A DNA stretch of 64,000 nucleotides from Anseranas semipalmata (GCA_013399115.1 VXAA01002243.1:6445-70444), one strand, 5' to 3'. Shown: positions 1-12,834, counted from the first letter of the stretch. The notes: generated by a model from the sequence alone, not told the origin. Numbers and translations are program-made.

Positions 1-93
1 GCAGGGGCAGAGAGTGACCGTGAAGGAGCGGCGGAGACGCAGCGTTAGGGACTGACCGCAGCCCCCATTCCCCATTCCCCTGCACCGCTTGGG
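1..93 (+). promoter_or_regulatory. CpG-dense block, possible CpG-island edge and non-coding first exon
   Basis: Seven CpG dinucleotides fall within the first 87 bases (at 19, 29, 32, 38, 43, 57 and 86), and the block is strongly GC-rich. Over roughly the next 200 bases CpG disappears and the sequence turns AT-rich. Such a sharp edge is typical of the inner border of a vertebrate promoter CpG island. A GT at 94-95 in the context GGG|GTGAGG is an acceptable splice donor, so the block could be the end of a 5' untranslated first exon on the + strand, with the rest of the window as its intron. No ATG with a meaningful frame is present. The window starts inside the feature, so neither the promoter nor the gene can be identified. 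Exon status is inference. Confidence 0.4.
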
Positions 94-95
94 GT

Positions 96-3000
96 GAGGA
101 GGTAGAAGAGGGTGGATGGGGGAAGGTGTTTTCAGTTTGCTTGTACTTTCTGATTGCTCTAGTCCACTAGTGATAGGCAATATTCATCTCCCTATGCTGA
201 GTCTGTTTTGCCCATGGCAATAACTGGTGTTTGATCTCCCTTTTCTTATCTCAACCCTTGAGCCCTTTCCATCATATTTTCTTCCCCTTTTCCTTTGAGG
301 AGGGGGAGTGAGAGAGCGGTTGTAGTGGTTGTAGTGGAATTCAGCTGCCCAGCAGGGTAAAACCACCATACCACCTTCCCTCACTGGTGGCAGAATATAC
401 CCACAAGCCTCATCTGACAAGTGAAAGGCGGGTTCTATATTTTACCTGGGTTTTACGCAGGTGGAGAGTTTAGGTAACGTAAACAAAGCCAGGGAACACG
501 CTGGAGAGGGATGAAAAAGGAAGACCCAAGCTCCTCCACTGACAACCTCCCATGACAAGGACAGCAGAAAAAGTATCTAGGGGCTGAATCTGCTTTGCAA
601 CACTGCAAGACCCTTCCCTCAGATATATAATGATGGCAAGTATTGTTGGTAAGCAGAATGTGTAGGAACATGAATGACATTCCACTCTATATGGAAGAAA
701 ATGGTTATCACTTTCAGAAGATTAAAATAAAATTTCAGGAAACAAGATCTCCTGATATATTTCAGTAACATTTCAAAAATAAGCTAAAATGAAGTCAGCT
801 TAATTTATCCTGCCTCTTACAAATTTATGAGCACTGAAAGTGTACAAATCATAATAAAATCATATAAAATGAAGATCTCCAGAATTCTGCAGTGTTTAGG
901 AGAAATACAAGTGTCAAAAGGAATGGGAAACACTCTTTTCTCATCTCTGCTGTTTTCAGCTGTCAGCAGATGCTGGCTGATACCAATTCCATTTGAATCA
1001 TATGTTTAAACTTTTATTTACATCCACAAGAGACAAATATTCCAAGAAAATTCTGTCTCTACTCAAATAAAGGGGAATTTGTGTCACTGTATACACAAAC
1101 AAGCTCACATATATTTAAAGAATGAAAGCTGAGTTTCTGACCTCAGTATATGACCTGTGCCAATGTTTTATCTATTTTTTTTTATCTATATCACATCTTC
1201 ATCTGGTTTACTATGTTCTATTTTATTATAAATTATCTTCTCATGCATTGAATGTTTAGACCAGATAGTGTTAGTCTGTTAGAGTGATTCATTTTCAGTA
1301 AAGGAAAGGGAACAGGCTTCTCTGTGTCACTTCATAAATATTTAACCATAACTGTTTACAAAAGCATTGCACATTCCAAGGAGGCCTAATATAGGCGTGA
1401 GTGATTTTCTGGCTCTTAATTCTATTGACTTTGACTGCTGAGGATTATAATATTAGCTAATATTATTATAATTATCAACTATATATATAACCACCTGTAA
1501 GTCGAAGCATGAAGTAAACCAGGAACCTATAACTTCAGATCTCAGAACAGCAGATATGATTTCTCAGTAAGCAAGCACTGCTTCCAAATATTTTCTTGGC
1601 CCACCTGTACTGAGTAAATAGAGGACTTCCCTGAGTCTATTGAAGTTAATGGAAGTCTTCACTGACAAGTCTGAAATCCTAGCTAAGCACAACAGCAGGG
1701 GAGAGGCAGTTTAAAAGGAAGCAGGGTTTTATGAGCTCTTTGTGGTTCTGTCTTCTGTACCTGCACTCACATTGCTGAGTGTCATATCTTCTCATCTCTT
1801 CTCTCAGTCCTACCTAACAACTTTTTGTTGAGCAATAAATTTCCCAGTCTACAGATTCATTACATATAAGTGAAACTATTTTGTTAGAATTCCTTTAGAC
1901 TCTTCCATAAGCATACTGGTCACTTGTCTTTCCACCGTAATATTTTTAAAATCTTTTTAAAATCTTTTGAAAATAAATCATGACATTCAAAGTGGAGTCA
2001 CATAATCTTACACTTCAGTGAACTGATCCTCTCTACTTTAAAGGGAAGTTTTACAACTAAGACAGATTTCCTTTGCTATGATTCTCCTGACTGATTTCCT
2101 CCACAGAAATTTTGCATTGATAGTCAGCCCCATAAAGAGAAACGTGGGGTGCTTTGCAGCCTATAGCACATGCCCCTGATAGCAGCCCCTCTTTTTTGCA
2201 TGTGATGCAAAAGGAGGAACAAGAGAGTTCACATTATGGAGAGTAACCTCTGTATCCTGACTACCACGAATGACTGCTAAAATGACAGTTTGTCACTAGA
2301 AAATGCTCACACTTCTGAGCTAGCCCAAGTGGGTAGCTTAGAAGCTTCACAAAGTGTTTTCGTGCTCTCTGCTCTCACCTATTACCATTGGTTGCTCACG
2401 TACAGCTTGGGTTCACAGTGTGAGCCCAGGGATACCAGACCATTGCTCAAGGCAGTCCTGGCTTTCTGTATCACTGTGGTGCAGCCAGGGCAAGTGCTCG
2501 TTAAGTGGCGTATCCATCACACTCATGCTGTGCTTACACTTACCAAGTAAGGCAACTGTGTCTGCTCATCCTACTTCTTCTTGTTTGTGGTGCCAAGCCA
2601 TGTGAGCATCTGTAAGCCATCATACTCCTCCATCCTGTCATGCACACCCTTTGTTTTAGAGCAACTGTCACAGTCTCTGCATGACTGGGCAAGTCACTGG
2701 ATAGGTGACTGAAAGGGAAGGAAGAAGGATTCCAGAATTACTAAAAATGCATAGAAAAAATACCAGGCTACATTGCCTAACCTTATAAGTGATCCAAGTG
2801 GCTAATTTTATTTCATCAGGTTTTCTAAGATTTTTTGTCTTTTTCAGTCTGCATATTTCTAGTTTTACATCTCTTAAAAAATATTTTCATCTCACCGACC
2901 TATTCAAAAGCAAACTGAAGCGTGGAAAGGTTCTTCATTGTCAAACCTCTCCACAAGCATGTCTATGAACAAGCGTTCCTCGTAACACAGAGTGACCAGA

Positions 3001-4600
3001 GCAACACGGAGCTTGCTGTTCTCACAAACTCCCTGAATATCAGTAGGGAAATTAAGTTCTCTTTTTCACTATCAACATAGCACCTGAAATCTCTTACAAG
3101 GTAATATAAAATATAATACCTCAGTGGGGTACATGGGGTACAGGGAACATGAGAGATGGAAACATTTCATTTCATGAAAATTAATTTTAAATCACTTAGA
3201 ATTAATTGTGAGGGATGGTTAGGGACCCACCAGAACACTGTAATTGTGGAAGGTTTTACCTGTTTAGTGTAGGTTTAGTACAGCTCTGTGTACATTAAGT
3301 AGGTGCACAATCACTACTAGCCAGAAAAACAGCTGCTATGGAAATGAGCCTAACCTGTGATGGTTTAGACACAAGATTAGTGTGCTGAAAAACAGAAAGA
3401 AAGCTTGAGGGCTGAATGGCATGTCCATATTTAGGTCGCCCCCATCCACTTGCATAAACACAAAGCTATCACACTGTTCTGCTACAGCTGAAATGCATAA
3501 AATCCTCAGAGAAAACAATTTAGGTTCAGGGATCACAGCTAGCATAAGTATGAGAGGGAAAACCATTATGAAATACTGAATTTCTTTCTTGTTTTGGTCA
3601 GACTGAAAGATTTTCTTTTTCTCATAATCTTTTCCTTCATTTAATTCTCTATTGATTTCAATTAAGTTCTCACCAGGTGTGTACCTCCAGCTGAGTTTTT
3701 TTTATTCCCCCAGCCAATCTGTTTTTTAGACTGTTTTTCAAGGTTTCAAATCCAATGAAAACCCAAGAGAGCAATAGCAAAAAAAAATGGCTATGTGCTA
3801 GGAAATGAACTACCTGTAATTTCTCACTGTGAGATTCCTTTAAAAGTCTCCTTCTTCATAGGTGAGCAGCAGTGGATCTAAAATGTTGGTTAATGATTCT
3901 CTTTACATTCAAGTTGTTTTGGAAGGTTAATTAAAAAAGGTTTCCTTCTATAGGAAGGTGACTGAGAGAAAAGATCAGCTTATTGTTAAGGAAATGCTCT
4001 GCTGCATCAATATATGTGGTTAACTTTTGTCACAGACTCCCTAGGAGATCATGAACAAAATGACTGTTTGATCCCTCTCCTGTCTGTAAATGTATGATAA
4101 GGACTGTCCTTTTTCCCACAGTTTTGTCCAAATTCATTAGTACAATACTGGTGAATGCCAGGAAAGTCCTGAAAACAGACAGGCAGTCAGTTGTGCTTAC
4201 ATTACATAGCTGCCTTGTTTTTAAATCAGCATCAGTACTAACAATGAAAATAATACACAAAATCTTTGCTTACATGACTTAGACCTACTTCCAAAAAACA
4301 AGATTTTTTTTTAATTTCTGAGAGTTTATTTTGTTGTAAAATTACATAATCCAAAGCACTTATACTGACTTAGAAATCTAGAAAATTATGATGTTCAACT
4401 GATTTAGATAAAAATGCATATGTTCAATGTGAAACCCGCCTAAAAGTAATTTCATAACCTTATGAAATATTAATGAAAGCAAGAATGGGCAGGCTAGTCA
4501 TTAATTTATAGTCAAAACCTGCTGCATTTTGCAGAAGTCTAACAGTTCATTTTGAGTCCTAAACACCAGATGAATGCTGTTATCTTTGCTGAAAAATACC
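96..4600. other. AT-rich non-coding stretch
   Basis: No exon, RNA gene or recognisable transposon was found. Stop codons are frequent in all frames, and short open frames such as 2290-2550 have no domain-like content. The text at 1640-1665 resembles the 'attgaagttaatggaag' type of word common in old amniote repeats, but it is too short to call. The piece at 4020-4280 is listed separately as a possible conserved element. Confidence 0.6.
4020..4280. other. Weak candidate conserved non-coding element
   Basis: This stretch has higher sequence complexity than its surroundings and is open on both strands at once (4094-4282 forward, 4030-4260 reverse). It also contains an acceptor-like pyrimidine tract followed by CCCACAG near 4115-4121. 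None of this is strong. The open frames encode nothing recognisable and no donor pairs well with the acceptor. It could be a conserved element, a decayed exon or chance. Alignment to other birds would decide. Confidence 0.2.
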
Positions 4601-4621
4601 ATACTTTTGTCATTGGAACTG

Positions 4622-4707
4622 CAAAAGTATTTTGTTTGTTTCTTTCTTTCTTTTGTGTGTTTGTTTTGTTTTTGTTTGTTTGTTTGTTTGTTTTTGTTTT
4701 GTTTTTC
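4622..4707. repeat. (TTTG)n-type microsatellite, imperfect
   Basis: T- and G-only tract made mostly of TTTG units, with TTTC interruptions at the left end and TTTTG units on the right. It accounts for the low-complexity hydrophobic and Lys/Gln-rich open frames crossing this interval on the two strands, which are not genes. Confidence 0.9.
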
Positions 4708-5648
4708 AATGAGGAGTCCAGAAATAAATTTTAAAAAAATGTGAATCTCTGGCCTTATCAAGTTAAAAGTTTGTAGTTCTTTTGTAGCTCTGAAATGCTA
4801 CATATCTGTAAAAAACTGCTGAATATTCACCGAAAGTTCATGCACTGCATTTGTAAGTAAATCAAGTCTGGTAGAGCTGTCATTTGCTTTAAGCTAGGGA
4901 AATAAGCAGACAATAATCACCAAAAGATAAATTTACCAAGAATAATGTAGAAAATGTATATTGACTACCTTAATTAATCACTGTAATTTTTGAAGGTACT
5001 CATTTGGTATTTTGTTTCTACTTGATGGTCTATTGTACTGAAATGTCTGAATTTTCTCCTCTTTGAAAATACTGTGTCATCACAGTGCTTTTTTTAGCTA
5101 GGACATTGAAGAGTGGTCAAAATCTGTCTGCCAACCCTTGATTGAAGAAATAGGGGTGTTGAGAGGAAATGATAGCAATGAGCTTAAATGTAAGTATTTC
5201 AGTGAGTATAAACAAAACCCCGTGAAATGGTTTTGTAAAAGTCTCCCTTAGTTAATTACTTTTCATTCTAACACTGTAATTCTACAAGCTCTCCAACCCT
5301 CCAAAATCTTCCTGGACAGGCACAATTGTAACTTCTAAGGAATAGTGACAACATTTTGGCACATCCAGATCATGACGTGGAAAAGACAACAGAAACCTAT
5401 GTCTTTTTCCTATTTTAAGCCTCCTTAATATGTCATTGAAACTAACAGTTCTTGACATGGACCACAAACTCCTAGAACAGTTCACAAAAGAGGGACTATC
5501 TTTTAAAGTGCTCCACCATTTTTTCTTTTTGTCATGCCATACCTTAAACTACAAATTTCAGAGCTTTAAGGGCTCTCTTGTGTGTCCATGCAAGAGCTTT
5601 AAGTTCTGTCAAACTGGTTGCTAAGAGAAAAAAAAAATAAAAATGTAC

Positions 5649-5684
5649 AAACACACACACACACACACATACACACACACACAC
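5649..5684. repeat. (CA)n microsatellite
   Basis: About 17 CA dinucleotides with a single CATA interruption in the middle and an A-rich right flank. The length is typical of a polymorphic vertebrate microsatellite. Confidence 0.95.
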
Positions 5685-5880
5685 AAAAAGAAAATGGGAC
5701 AATCCAATTTCCACTGTGAATTACCACTTACACTAATAGCCTAGTATCTTCAAAAGGAAAACACATCATTTCATATGCTTGTATATATAATGTAATGCAT
5801 AGAAATTAACTTAATATTTTTTTCCAATGTTGTAGCCTCAAATAGTTGATTATAAACAGTCTACCTCTTCATGTTTATGG

Positions 5881-5990
5881 AATCATAGAATCATATAATT
5901 ATTTAGTTGGAAAAGACCCATGAGATCATCAAGTCCTACCATTACCTAGCACTACCAAGTCCACCACTAAACTTTATCTGCCTCTCTGTA
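5881..5990 (-). mobile_element. CR1 LINE 3' end fragment
   Basis: Chicken Repeat 1 is the main non-LTR retrotransposon of birds. Most copies are short 3' ends left by incomplete reverse transcription. Read on the + strand, this copy begins with the reversed octamer tail (AATCATAG units) and continues with TTGGAAAAGACCCATGAGAT, then the words for 'AAGTCC' and 'ACTACCAAGTCCACCACTAAA', which is the complement of the CR1 3' untranslated region. The element therefore lies on the minus strand and is truncated at about 5990. Scattered mismatches and a damaged second octamer show it is old. Confidence 0.9.
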
Positions 5991-6471
5991 TATGATTATA
6001 ACCTCTTCTTCATTAAGGTCAGTGTGTTTTGTCCACAATAGTCAGTTATATTCTCTGCAATAATTCCTCCTCTCAGGACAGTCTGACCTTCAGTGACTGA
6101 GAAACAAGATAGAAATTAACTGATTCATATGCTGCTAGACCCCGCATAAAGATTCCAATATAAGCATAGGAAAGCATAATAGGAAGCTAAGCAGAACTTA
6201 GTCTTTCTGAAAATTCTGAAAAAAAACAAAGGCAGTGCCACTGGCCTCAGCAGGAACCAGGTTCAGCGCTAGGAACTATTGCTACAGCACCAAAACCAAG
6301 AAGTAGGATCATGTATCTCCACTTCCCCAGTCTTTCACTTGCTGCCCAGGTTCCGAACAGCTCCTTGCAGGTGCCCATATCTCAATGTGAGATGAAAACA
6401 GGCTATCAGACAAAATTTATATATCTTATTCACTCCTTCAGGCTTTTTCTTTGTCATAATAGTCCTCACTG

Positions 6472-6496
6472 AACAACAGCAACAACAACAACAAAA
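6472..6496. repeat. (AAC)n microsatellite, short
   Basis: Seven imperfect AAC/AGC trinucleotides ending in an A run. Confidence 0.8.
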
Positions 6497-6984
6497 AGAT
6501 ATTATTCAAGACCAAGTGGTATGAGAAGGCAGAAAGTCCAATAGCAAACAGAAGGCAAAACAGGGGGATGTCATTAACAATGACTAAGAAAAGCTGTTCT
6601 CTTTCTTCATCTTTTATTGTTTAGTGAGAGTTGAAGAAAGAATGTTTTCAAGTGAAAAAGAACTGGGTAAAGCTTCTCTGCATTACATTTGACAAACCTC
6701 AAGAAACACCATTCACTTCCCTCCATCCACTGTTAGGTAGTTACACAATTAGTGCACAGTTCTGCTAACACAAAGGGTGCTAGCTCCTCCCTTAAGATAC
6801 TGGGGAAGGATGACAGGTTTAATGATCTTTTCTGCTTTTTGGGGGAAGTATTTGTCTGTTTCCTGTTTCAGGCTTGTTGAGATCTGAATGAAGCAGTTCA
6901 AGTTGTTGGGAAGAGGGCAGAGGATTAAACGGTCAAAACATTAGACTGAGGTGTGCATGTTCTGCTTGGGGGACAAGGACAACT

Positions 6985-7303
6985 AAAGCAGGTTGCCCAG
7001 GACCATGTCCAGGTGGCTTTTGAAATTCTCCAAGGAGGGAGACTCCACAACTTCTCTGGACTACCTGTGCCAGTGCTCGGTCACCCACACAGTAAAGAAA
7101 TGCTTCCTGGTGTTTAGACGGAACCTCCTGGGTTTGTGCCCATTGCCTCCTATTCTGGCACTGGGCACCACTGAAAAGAGCCAGGCTCCATTTTCATTGC
7201 AGTCTTCTGTCAGGGATTTATACATACTGATAAGATCCCCCCTGAGTCTCATCTTCTCCAGGCTGAACAGTTTCAACAGTCCAGCTCCTTCACATGCTGG
7301 GTC
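6985..7303 (-). mobile_element. CR1 LINE internal fragment (C-terminal reverse transcriptase ORF)
   Basis: The complement encodes a recognisable part of the CR1 ORF2 C-terminus. In the minus-strand frame at 7061-7276 one reads SLEKMRLRGDLISMYKSL, then LFSVVPSARIGGNGHKPRRF, then FFTVWVTEHW, which are family landmarks (usually [11 protein letters not shown], a GNGHKLR-like block and FFTxRVxxHWNRLP). The 3' untranslated region and octamer tail are missing on the left, where the match starts abruptly at the codons for the GNLV/PGQPA-like end. Either the 3' end has been deleted or this is one half of a rearranged copy. The right end (about 7303) is the usual 5' truncation. It is a molecular fossil, not a gene. 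Confidence 0.88.
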
Positions 7304-8460
7304 TGGCTGATGGAGTCTATCTTGTGGAGTAGATGTGTGTTAGCCTGGCTCTATGCTGGCTAGTGGCTCATGACTGCAGCTATCATGGAGCCAAGCCAGA
7401 GCTGAAGAGCCCTCTTGAGTGGCTGCAGTTGTTAGCTTTGGCTCAGTGTAGTGGCAGCTGTCACTGCACAACCACTCTCAGAAGGGTCTTGAGCCACCTC
7501 TGCTGTCCTCCAAAGAGGGGGGAAGGCCCCTGAGCAGAAGGGCTACACAGCACTGGACCTCAAAAAGAGTGGATTGTAGCTTATGACATTTAAAAATCCA
7601 ACCAGTTTCAAGACATATCTCGAACCCTGGCACCTGTTTCCCACAAGACTAGCAATAGAGCAAATGTGTAGTTCCTACCCCATTTTCTCAGTTTTCTCCT
7701 GCAACCCCCTCTTACCTTTTCACTCAGATACCAGAGAAGTGTATTATTGCTTTTTCTCCTGACAAAATACATTGTGTAGCTAAGGAGTGCGTGCTGTGAA
7801 AGCTTGTCTAGGTAATTTGCTTTCAAAAACCAATTTGCTCCTTAAATCTTCTTCCAAATGTGGTTATATGAAACACATCTACTATCCGGTGGCATTTGCC
7901 TGCAACCTTTCATCTCCATGATTACTTGATAATAACAAGTTCTGCTGATCAATTTGCCACAAGCCCAAACTAGTCTTTCATTTAGAGACAGAAAGTCCAA
8001 TGCAATCAACTCCTTTTACTTAGCTTCACTTCTTTTACCCTTACCTCCCCCCTAAGATCTGGAAGGCTAATTGTCACTGCAGCAACTTTTGAGTTTGTAA
8101 TAAATGCTTCATTGGCTCATAGCCCACATTACTCAGCCTTAGGAACTGTGTTGTCCAATTGTTTTCCAGACCTGGTAAAAACAATAATTTCAAACATTTA
8201 AATGAAAAAGGCAATACTGTATGTCTAATTGCACCCTGCAGCTCAAACATCAGTTTTGTTCAGTAATGGAGACCTGCGCTTCACTATGTAGTAAAATGGT
8301 TAAATCTTTCCATTCTGGAAGAACTGTCTGCAGCCATTTTAGCTACAGAACTGTCTAGTGTTTTAGGAGGAAGGTGATCTGCCAAGGAATAGATTTTCTC
8401 TTCTGTTTAATATTATAATCCAGCATTGATTATTTCAAGCTTGTTTGTAATAAAGCAAAG
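7304..8460. other. Non-coding stretch, no element recognised
   Basis: The part at 7350-7560 is somewhat richer in G and C than its flanks and may belong to an old repeat, but no family signature is visible. The rest is AT-rich with frequent stops. I see nothing further. Confidence 0.5.
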
Positions 8461-8461
8461 A

Positions 8462-8491
<30 letters not shown>
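8461..8491. repeat. (AAT)n microsatellite
   Basis: About ten AAT trinucleotides in an uninterrupted run. Confidence 0.95.
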
Positions 8492-8493
<2 letters not shown>

Positions 8494-9539
8494 AAATTAT
8501 TAGGGCTCTTTTCACACAGTTGCAATGCTCTTGAGTTATAACACTTTTGCTATGTCTGGAGTCTGTTTTTCTTTTTTTTTTTTAAGACGAAATTTTAGAT
8601 CTTTCTGGAAACATCTGGATGTATTATGGAACTTCAAGTGTTTTTCAGTCCCTGATGGACCCAAGTACTGGTCTCCATCTCATCTCAGCTATAAAAAGGT
8701 CATATCTGTCCTCATGTTATTCTCTCTTATCCTTCCACTTGTAACAATTTCTTTAAGTGTTTATTAACCAAAATTTATGGAAGTGTTTTCTTGTGAGAAA
8801 ATAATACATCTTACAATATAAAACCTTATTTCTACATTAACAAAGTAGGATTTGTTATGTTTTCCTCCTAGCACAGACGGCAATGAATTTGCTCCAGTTT
8901 TCAAAGTTGCAGGGGTCATAAGCATACTCTTAAACTGCCTCAGCAGTGAGTAAAATGTGATAGCTCAGGCTTGGTCTTACAAGTTCTTAATTCATAATCT
9001 CAATTTCTTACTAGTAAAATTCAGAAACTCTTGAAGAAAAGAGTCTTTTTCATACATCAATGAAGCTATATATTTTTCTCTTGAATTTATTATTTACTGA
9101 AGTGACAGTTTGTTCCCCAATTCCTTTCCCTTACCTTGAACACACATGTTCCTGTCTATCCTCTCTTTGCAAGTGTTATTCACAGAAAGATTCAGCAAGC
9201 CTGGATTAAATATAAGAGAAGTATTCAAAGGTGGCAGGCATCATAATACTTATCTACCTATCTATGTCAATAACGCCCTTGTAGCTCTATCTGTGCAACA
9301 AAGAAATAAAGCCAATACACCTGTGTCTTTCCTAAACAATTTAGTTGTACTTTAAAATTAAAGTGTCTGCGTAACAACTTTAAGGCATTGAATAAGGGAG
9401 AAGAAGGAGAGTATTTTGCAGAAAACATGAAGTGGATTTAAACTATGTATTACATTAAGAACAATTGCTCAGACCTCTTGGTGAGAGCATGGACATGTGT
9501 CCTGAGCTTGTAATGACCCAACATCTACCTCAGAAAAAT

Positions 9540-9990
9540 GATTCTGTAAGAGGCCACCATCACTTCTGGCTTTGACAAACTAGCAGGCAGCAGCAGGATC
9601 ACCAGGGCTCCATCCTCCCAATAAGGCACAGCCTTGCAGTAGCCGAGTGAGGGGAGTGGAGCTGGGTCAGTGCAGGTGACCCACGTCTGCTGAGAGCCCA
9701 GACAACCAGGCAAGCCTGCAAGGATGTGGTAGGTCCCAGGTCAAGCTGGGAAGTCAAGTCAGGGGCTCAAGGTCAGGGAGGCACGAGAGTGCACATAGGC
9801 ATACCTGCAATGTAGCTCAGGCAAACACCTGCAGGAGCCTGAGTTTAGAAACAGCCCCTGAGCAAAGGCAGGGCAGACATCTGCTGAGCTTCTCAAGGCC
9901 TGACAGCTTTGTTACGAAAGCTGGCCCAAGGCCCAGGAAGCCATACCCTGCAGAAGAGAGGGAATGCCCTTAGGGCCCTGACAGTGACTG
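9540..9990. repeat. GC-rich block, possible LTR remnant
   Basis: A compact island of GC-rich, C/A/G-biased sequence inside AT-rich DNA, with sharp edges on both sides. It contains internal near-repeats of a GGTCAAGC/GTCAAGTCAGG type word around 9735-9780. Composition and size resemble avian endogenous retroviral LTRs or another interspersed repeat, but I see no TATA box, no TG...CA ends and no coding remnant, so the family is undetermined. The short minus-strand frame at 9525-9713 is not protein-like. Confidence 0.3.
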
Positions 9991-12811
9991 CTTATGAAGG
10001 TTAGGAAAGCATATCTGCAGCTAGTTAAATGTTATGAGGGTCAGAGGAGTGGTTTCAATGTTTTGTACCTTCAACACGAATGTGTACCACCACCTGCCCA
10101 CTGGGGATGGGCCATGCTGACAGTTTGGGCATAGCATAGTGCCATCTGTTTTGGGAGGCTGCATTTGTTCTTCCATTGTCATGTTTTGCAAGCCTAAATA
10201 TGCCATTTGGTCTGCAAATCTATGTTTTGTTCTACATGTGGGAAAAATAACTAACAATATAAAAAAAAAAAAATCAGGTACTTCTAAATGAAACGTGACA
10301 TCTTTAATAAAATCATTCTAACACAAAATATATTTCTCCCTGTGATGACTACTAAACTGTGAACAACTTTCCTAAGTGGAAAAAACGGAACCTAAGGCTG
10401 TAGCTAGGCAGTTTTGTTTCATGGCATCTTCTAATCATCCACTGTGACCCCTCAGCAGCCTACATGCCCAGGGTTTCTTTCTCCACAGAAAGCAGTGTGC
10501 TGTGAGCAGGCTGTTTTCCTTAGCTCCTAATTTCTTGCTTTGTCTAGAGGTGTGACACTGAACAAATCAAGTTCTTTTCATCCACAAAAGAAATCATTAC
10601 TAACTTTTGGAGTCAGTTGAGGGTCTTCAGTTGGAATTTGTCACATAATCATATCCGGTGACTGAAAAACACTTTCAGGGGAGACACAGTTGTCTCCATA
10701 CATGTAAAACATTGGCAATCAAACAGGACTAGCATATATTTTCATACTTTCATACATAATAGCAGTACAGCTTTTTCACGTCTACTTTTGCATTGGTTTG
10801 TGGAATTTCACGTTCATGTGATGCTTCACATATTTGATGCAGGCCCTGCTTTTATGCTTTCCTGACCTGATCAGATCCTTTTGGTGACCTTATTCCCTCT
10901 GAACTAAAAAGAAAAAGGCATTTTTGTAGTTTGCACCCAGAGAAAAATGAAAAGCTTTTCTTCTCTCACAAGCTTTTTTGTTGGGGTTGTTCATTATCAT
11001 CAATGTGATCTATTTTCCACACCTTTAAACAGATCCCAGAAACTTGTATAGTCTGTATCTGAGCTAGTATTATGTTTTTTCTTTTCTCTGTCCTCCTTAG
11101 GGGCTTAATACAATTCCCGTACGGTTCAGAGGGATTTTGAACTGGACTTCATAATTGGAAGAACAACACAATTAAACATTTGTTTTTTAGATACATAAAA
11201 CTAATTCAGACGTAAACATCTGTATATTCAGAGTTACATAAAAACCTAAAAATTAACTCTGGTTCTAATTTAAACACAATCTGGGAAGACATCAGCATAT
11301 GACATGTCCGTAGCCTGTGAAAGCACGTGGAAGCATGGCAGGAAAGATGTACACTGCCTCCATGTCAGGAAGGGGCTGATGGGGTCACTGGGAGCACTCA
11401 GGGATCAGGGCATGGCCAGAAGACCAGTGGATGTATTCCCCAGGGCTGCTGACTTCTGCTTGTTTAAAGAAATGGGAGGGACCATATAGGACACACAAGC
11501 TGGGGAAGGACAGTACAGGATCTGGGAATAAAATAGGAGTGAGAAAAGGTCTGGAAGAAATACATGAGGAACGATGCACATCCTCTCGCAGAAGAGTTAG
11601 GTATTCGGAAAGCACCACTGGATTTTGGTGTCCATAACCCAACCTCAGCTTCCAATAACAGCAAGCCATAATTAGTCGGTGCTAGAAGGTATGTGTGTAT
11701 GTGGCATCTCTAACATATGGCCTCGTTTCTGCCAGTAGCAGCCCCTGCATCTGACCCATCACAGCATGCTCCAGTATGTCTCCTGTCACTCCCCTCATGT
11801 TCCCCAAAAGCCTCCCTGTCTTCTTTTCCCCCCCTTTTGCCTCTGCTTTTGTAGAGGTTACATGAAGATACAGGGAGGCAATTTGTACCCATGAAAATAC
11901 AATTTCATGGGCTGCCTGCTGTGTTTCTGGCCACAGAAATATCTAGAGGTGAAACGGAGGAATGGGCTCCTGCAGGATGGGCAAGGAAAGGTTGCGCTGG
12001 GGGAGTCTAGGCAGCATTTCTCAGTATGTGGGTGTTTCTATGCCTGGCCTCCATGATAACACAGTGGCAAAGACAGGCTGAACGTCTTTCCTCCACACTA
12101 TTTCTCCATTCCCTCATCCTTCTCCCAATCCCCCCACAAATAAGGAAAGACCAAAAAAACTATAGTTTTGTGGCAAGAGCAGCAGTGTACCGGGGTGTGT
12201 GCTCAATAGGTCAGACTGCCTTGGGAGCAAGAGCCAGAAGTACCTACAGGTGAAAAATGGGAACACAGAGGGACAGAGAACCAACAAAATACAGCTGAAG
12301 AAACAAACTTGCCACAGTGGGAAAGCAGCAGATGAAGAAAATGCTTTGTCTCTTCATATGAATACAGGAGAAAAACACCCTTTCTGAACTAGGAGTAGCA
12401 GCACAAGCACAGAGTGGAAGAAAAAAAGTAAAATGGCACAAACATTTTTGGAGGAAAAGGAAAGAATATGGAGAATACTGTAATCACAGGACTAGTCAGC
12501 TAAACTTCTCATATTCCTATGTCTGCCTTGATGCTCTTTGTATACCACAGAATAGCATTTGCTGCAGGTTTTTTTGTTTGTTTGTTTTTTGTTTTTTTTC
12601 TCCTGAGTTACTGTAATTGAGCATATCAGGGCAATAATATCCTACTGAATAAAACAAAAGGAGACATTACGATAGAGCGTCCCTTGACAATGTCCATGTG
12701 CTATTAGCACTAGATTCACAGCAAGAAAAAAAATAAAAATAAATTATTCAAGCTGAAAAATACTGTGCAACACTTAAGGTTGTTATGCAAAATGAGCATG
12801 GCAAAAAAAAA
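9991..12811. other. Mostly non-coding stretch with one GC-richer segment
   Basis: AT-rich sequence with an A run at 10261-10273. The segment at about 11290-12260 is less AT-rich and carries several overlapping short open frames on both strands. None has a coherent domain, and overlap of that kind simply reflects composition. No splice-flanked exon could be justified. Confidence 0.5.
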
Positions 12812-12834
12812 NNNNNNNNNNNNNNNNNNNNNNN
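12812..12834. other. Assembly gap (23 Ns) inside a poly-A tract
   Basis: The Ns are bounded by A runs on both sides (12803-12811 and 12835-12840). The missing bases are therefore probably a longer homopolymer that could not be resolved. Confidence 0.98.

Noticed and set aside
8461..8491. Trinucleotide array as a CRISPR-like or coding repeat
   Set aside because: Plain (AAT)n with no spacers and no frame. No CRISPR array exists anywhere in the window.
11304..11669. Cluster of four overlapping short frames as a possible exon
   Set aside because: Frames on both strands overlap, which is a composition effect. No domain and no matching acceptor/donor pair.
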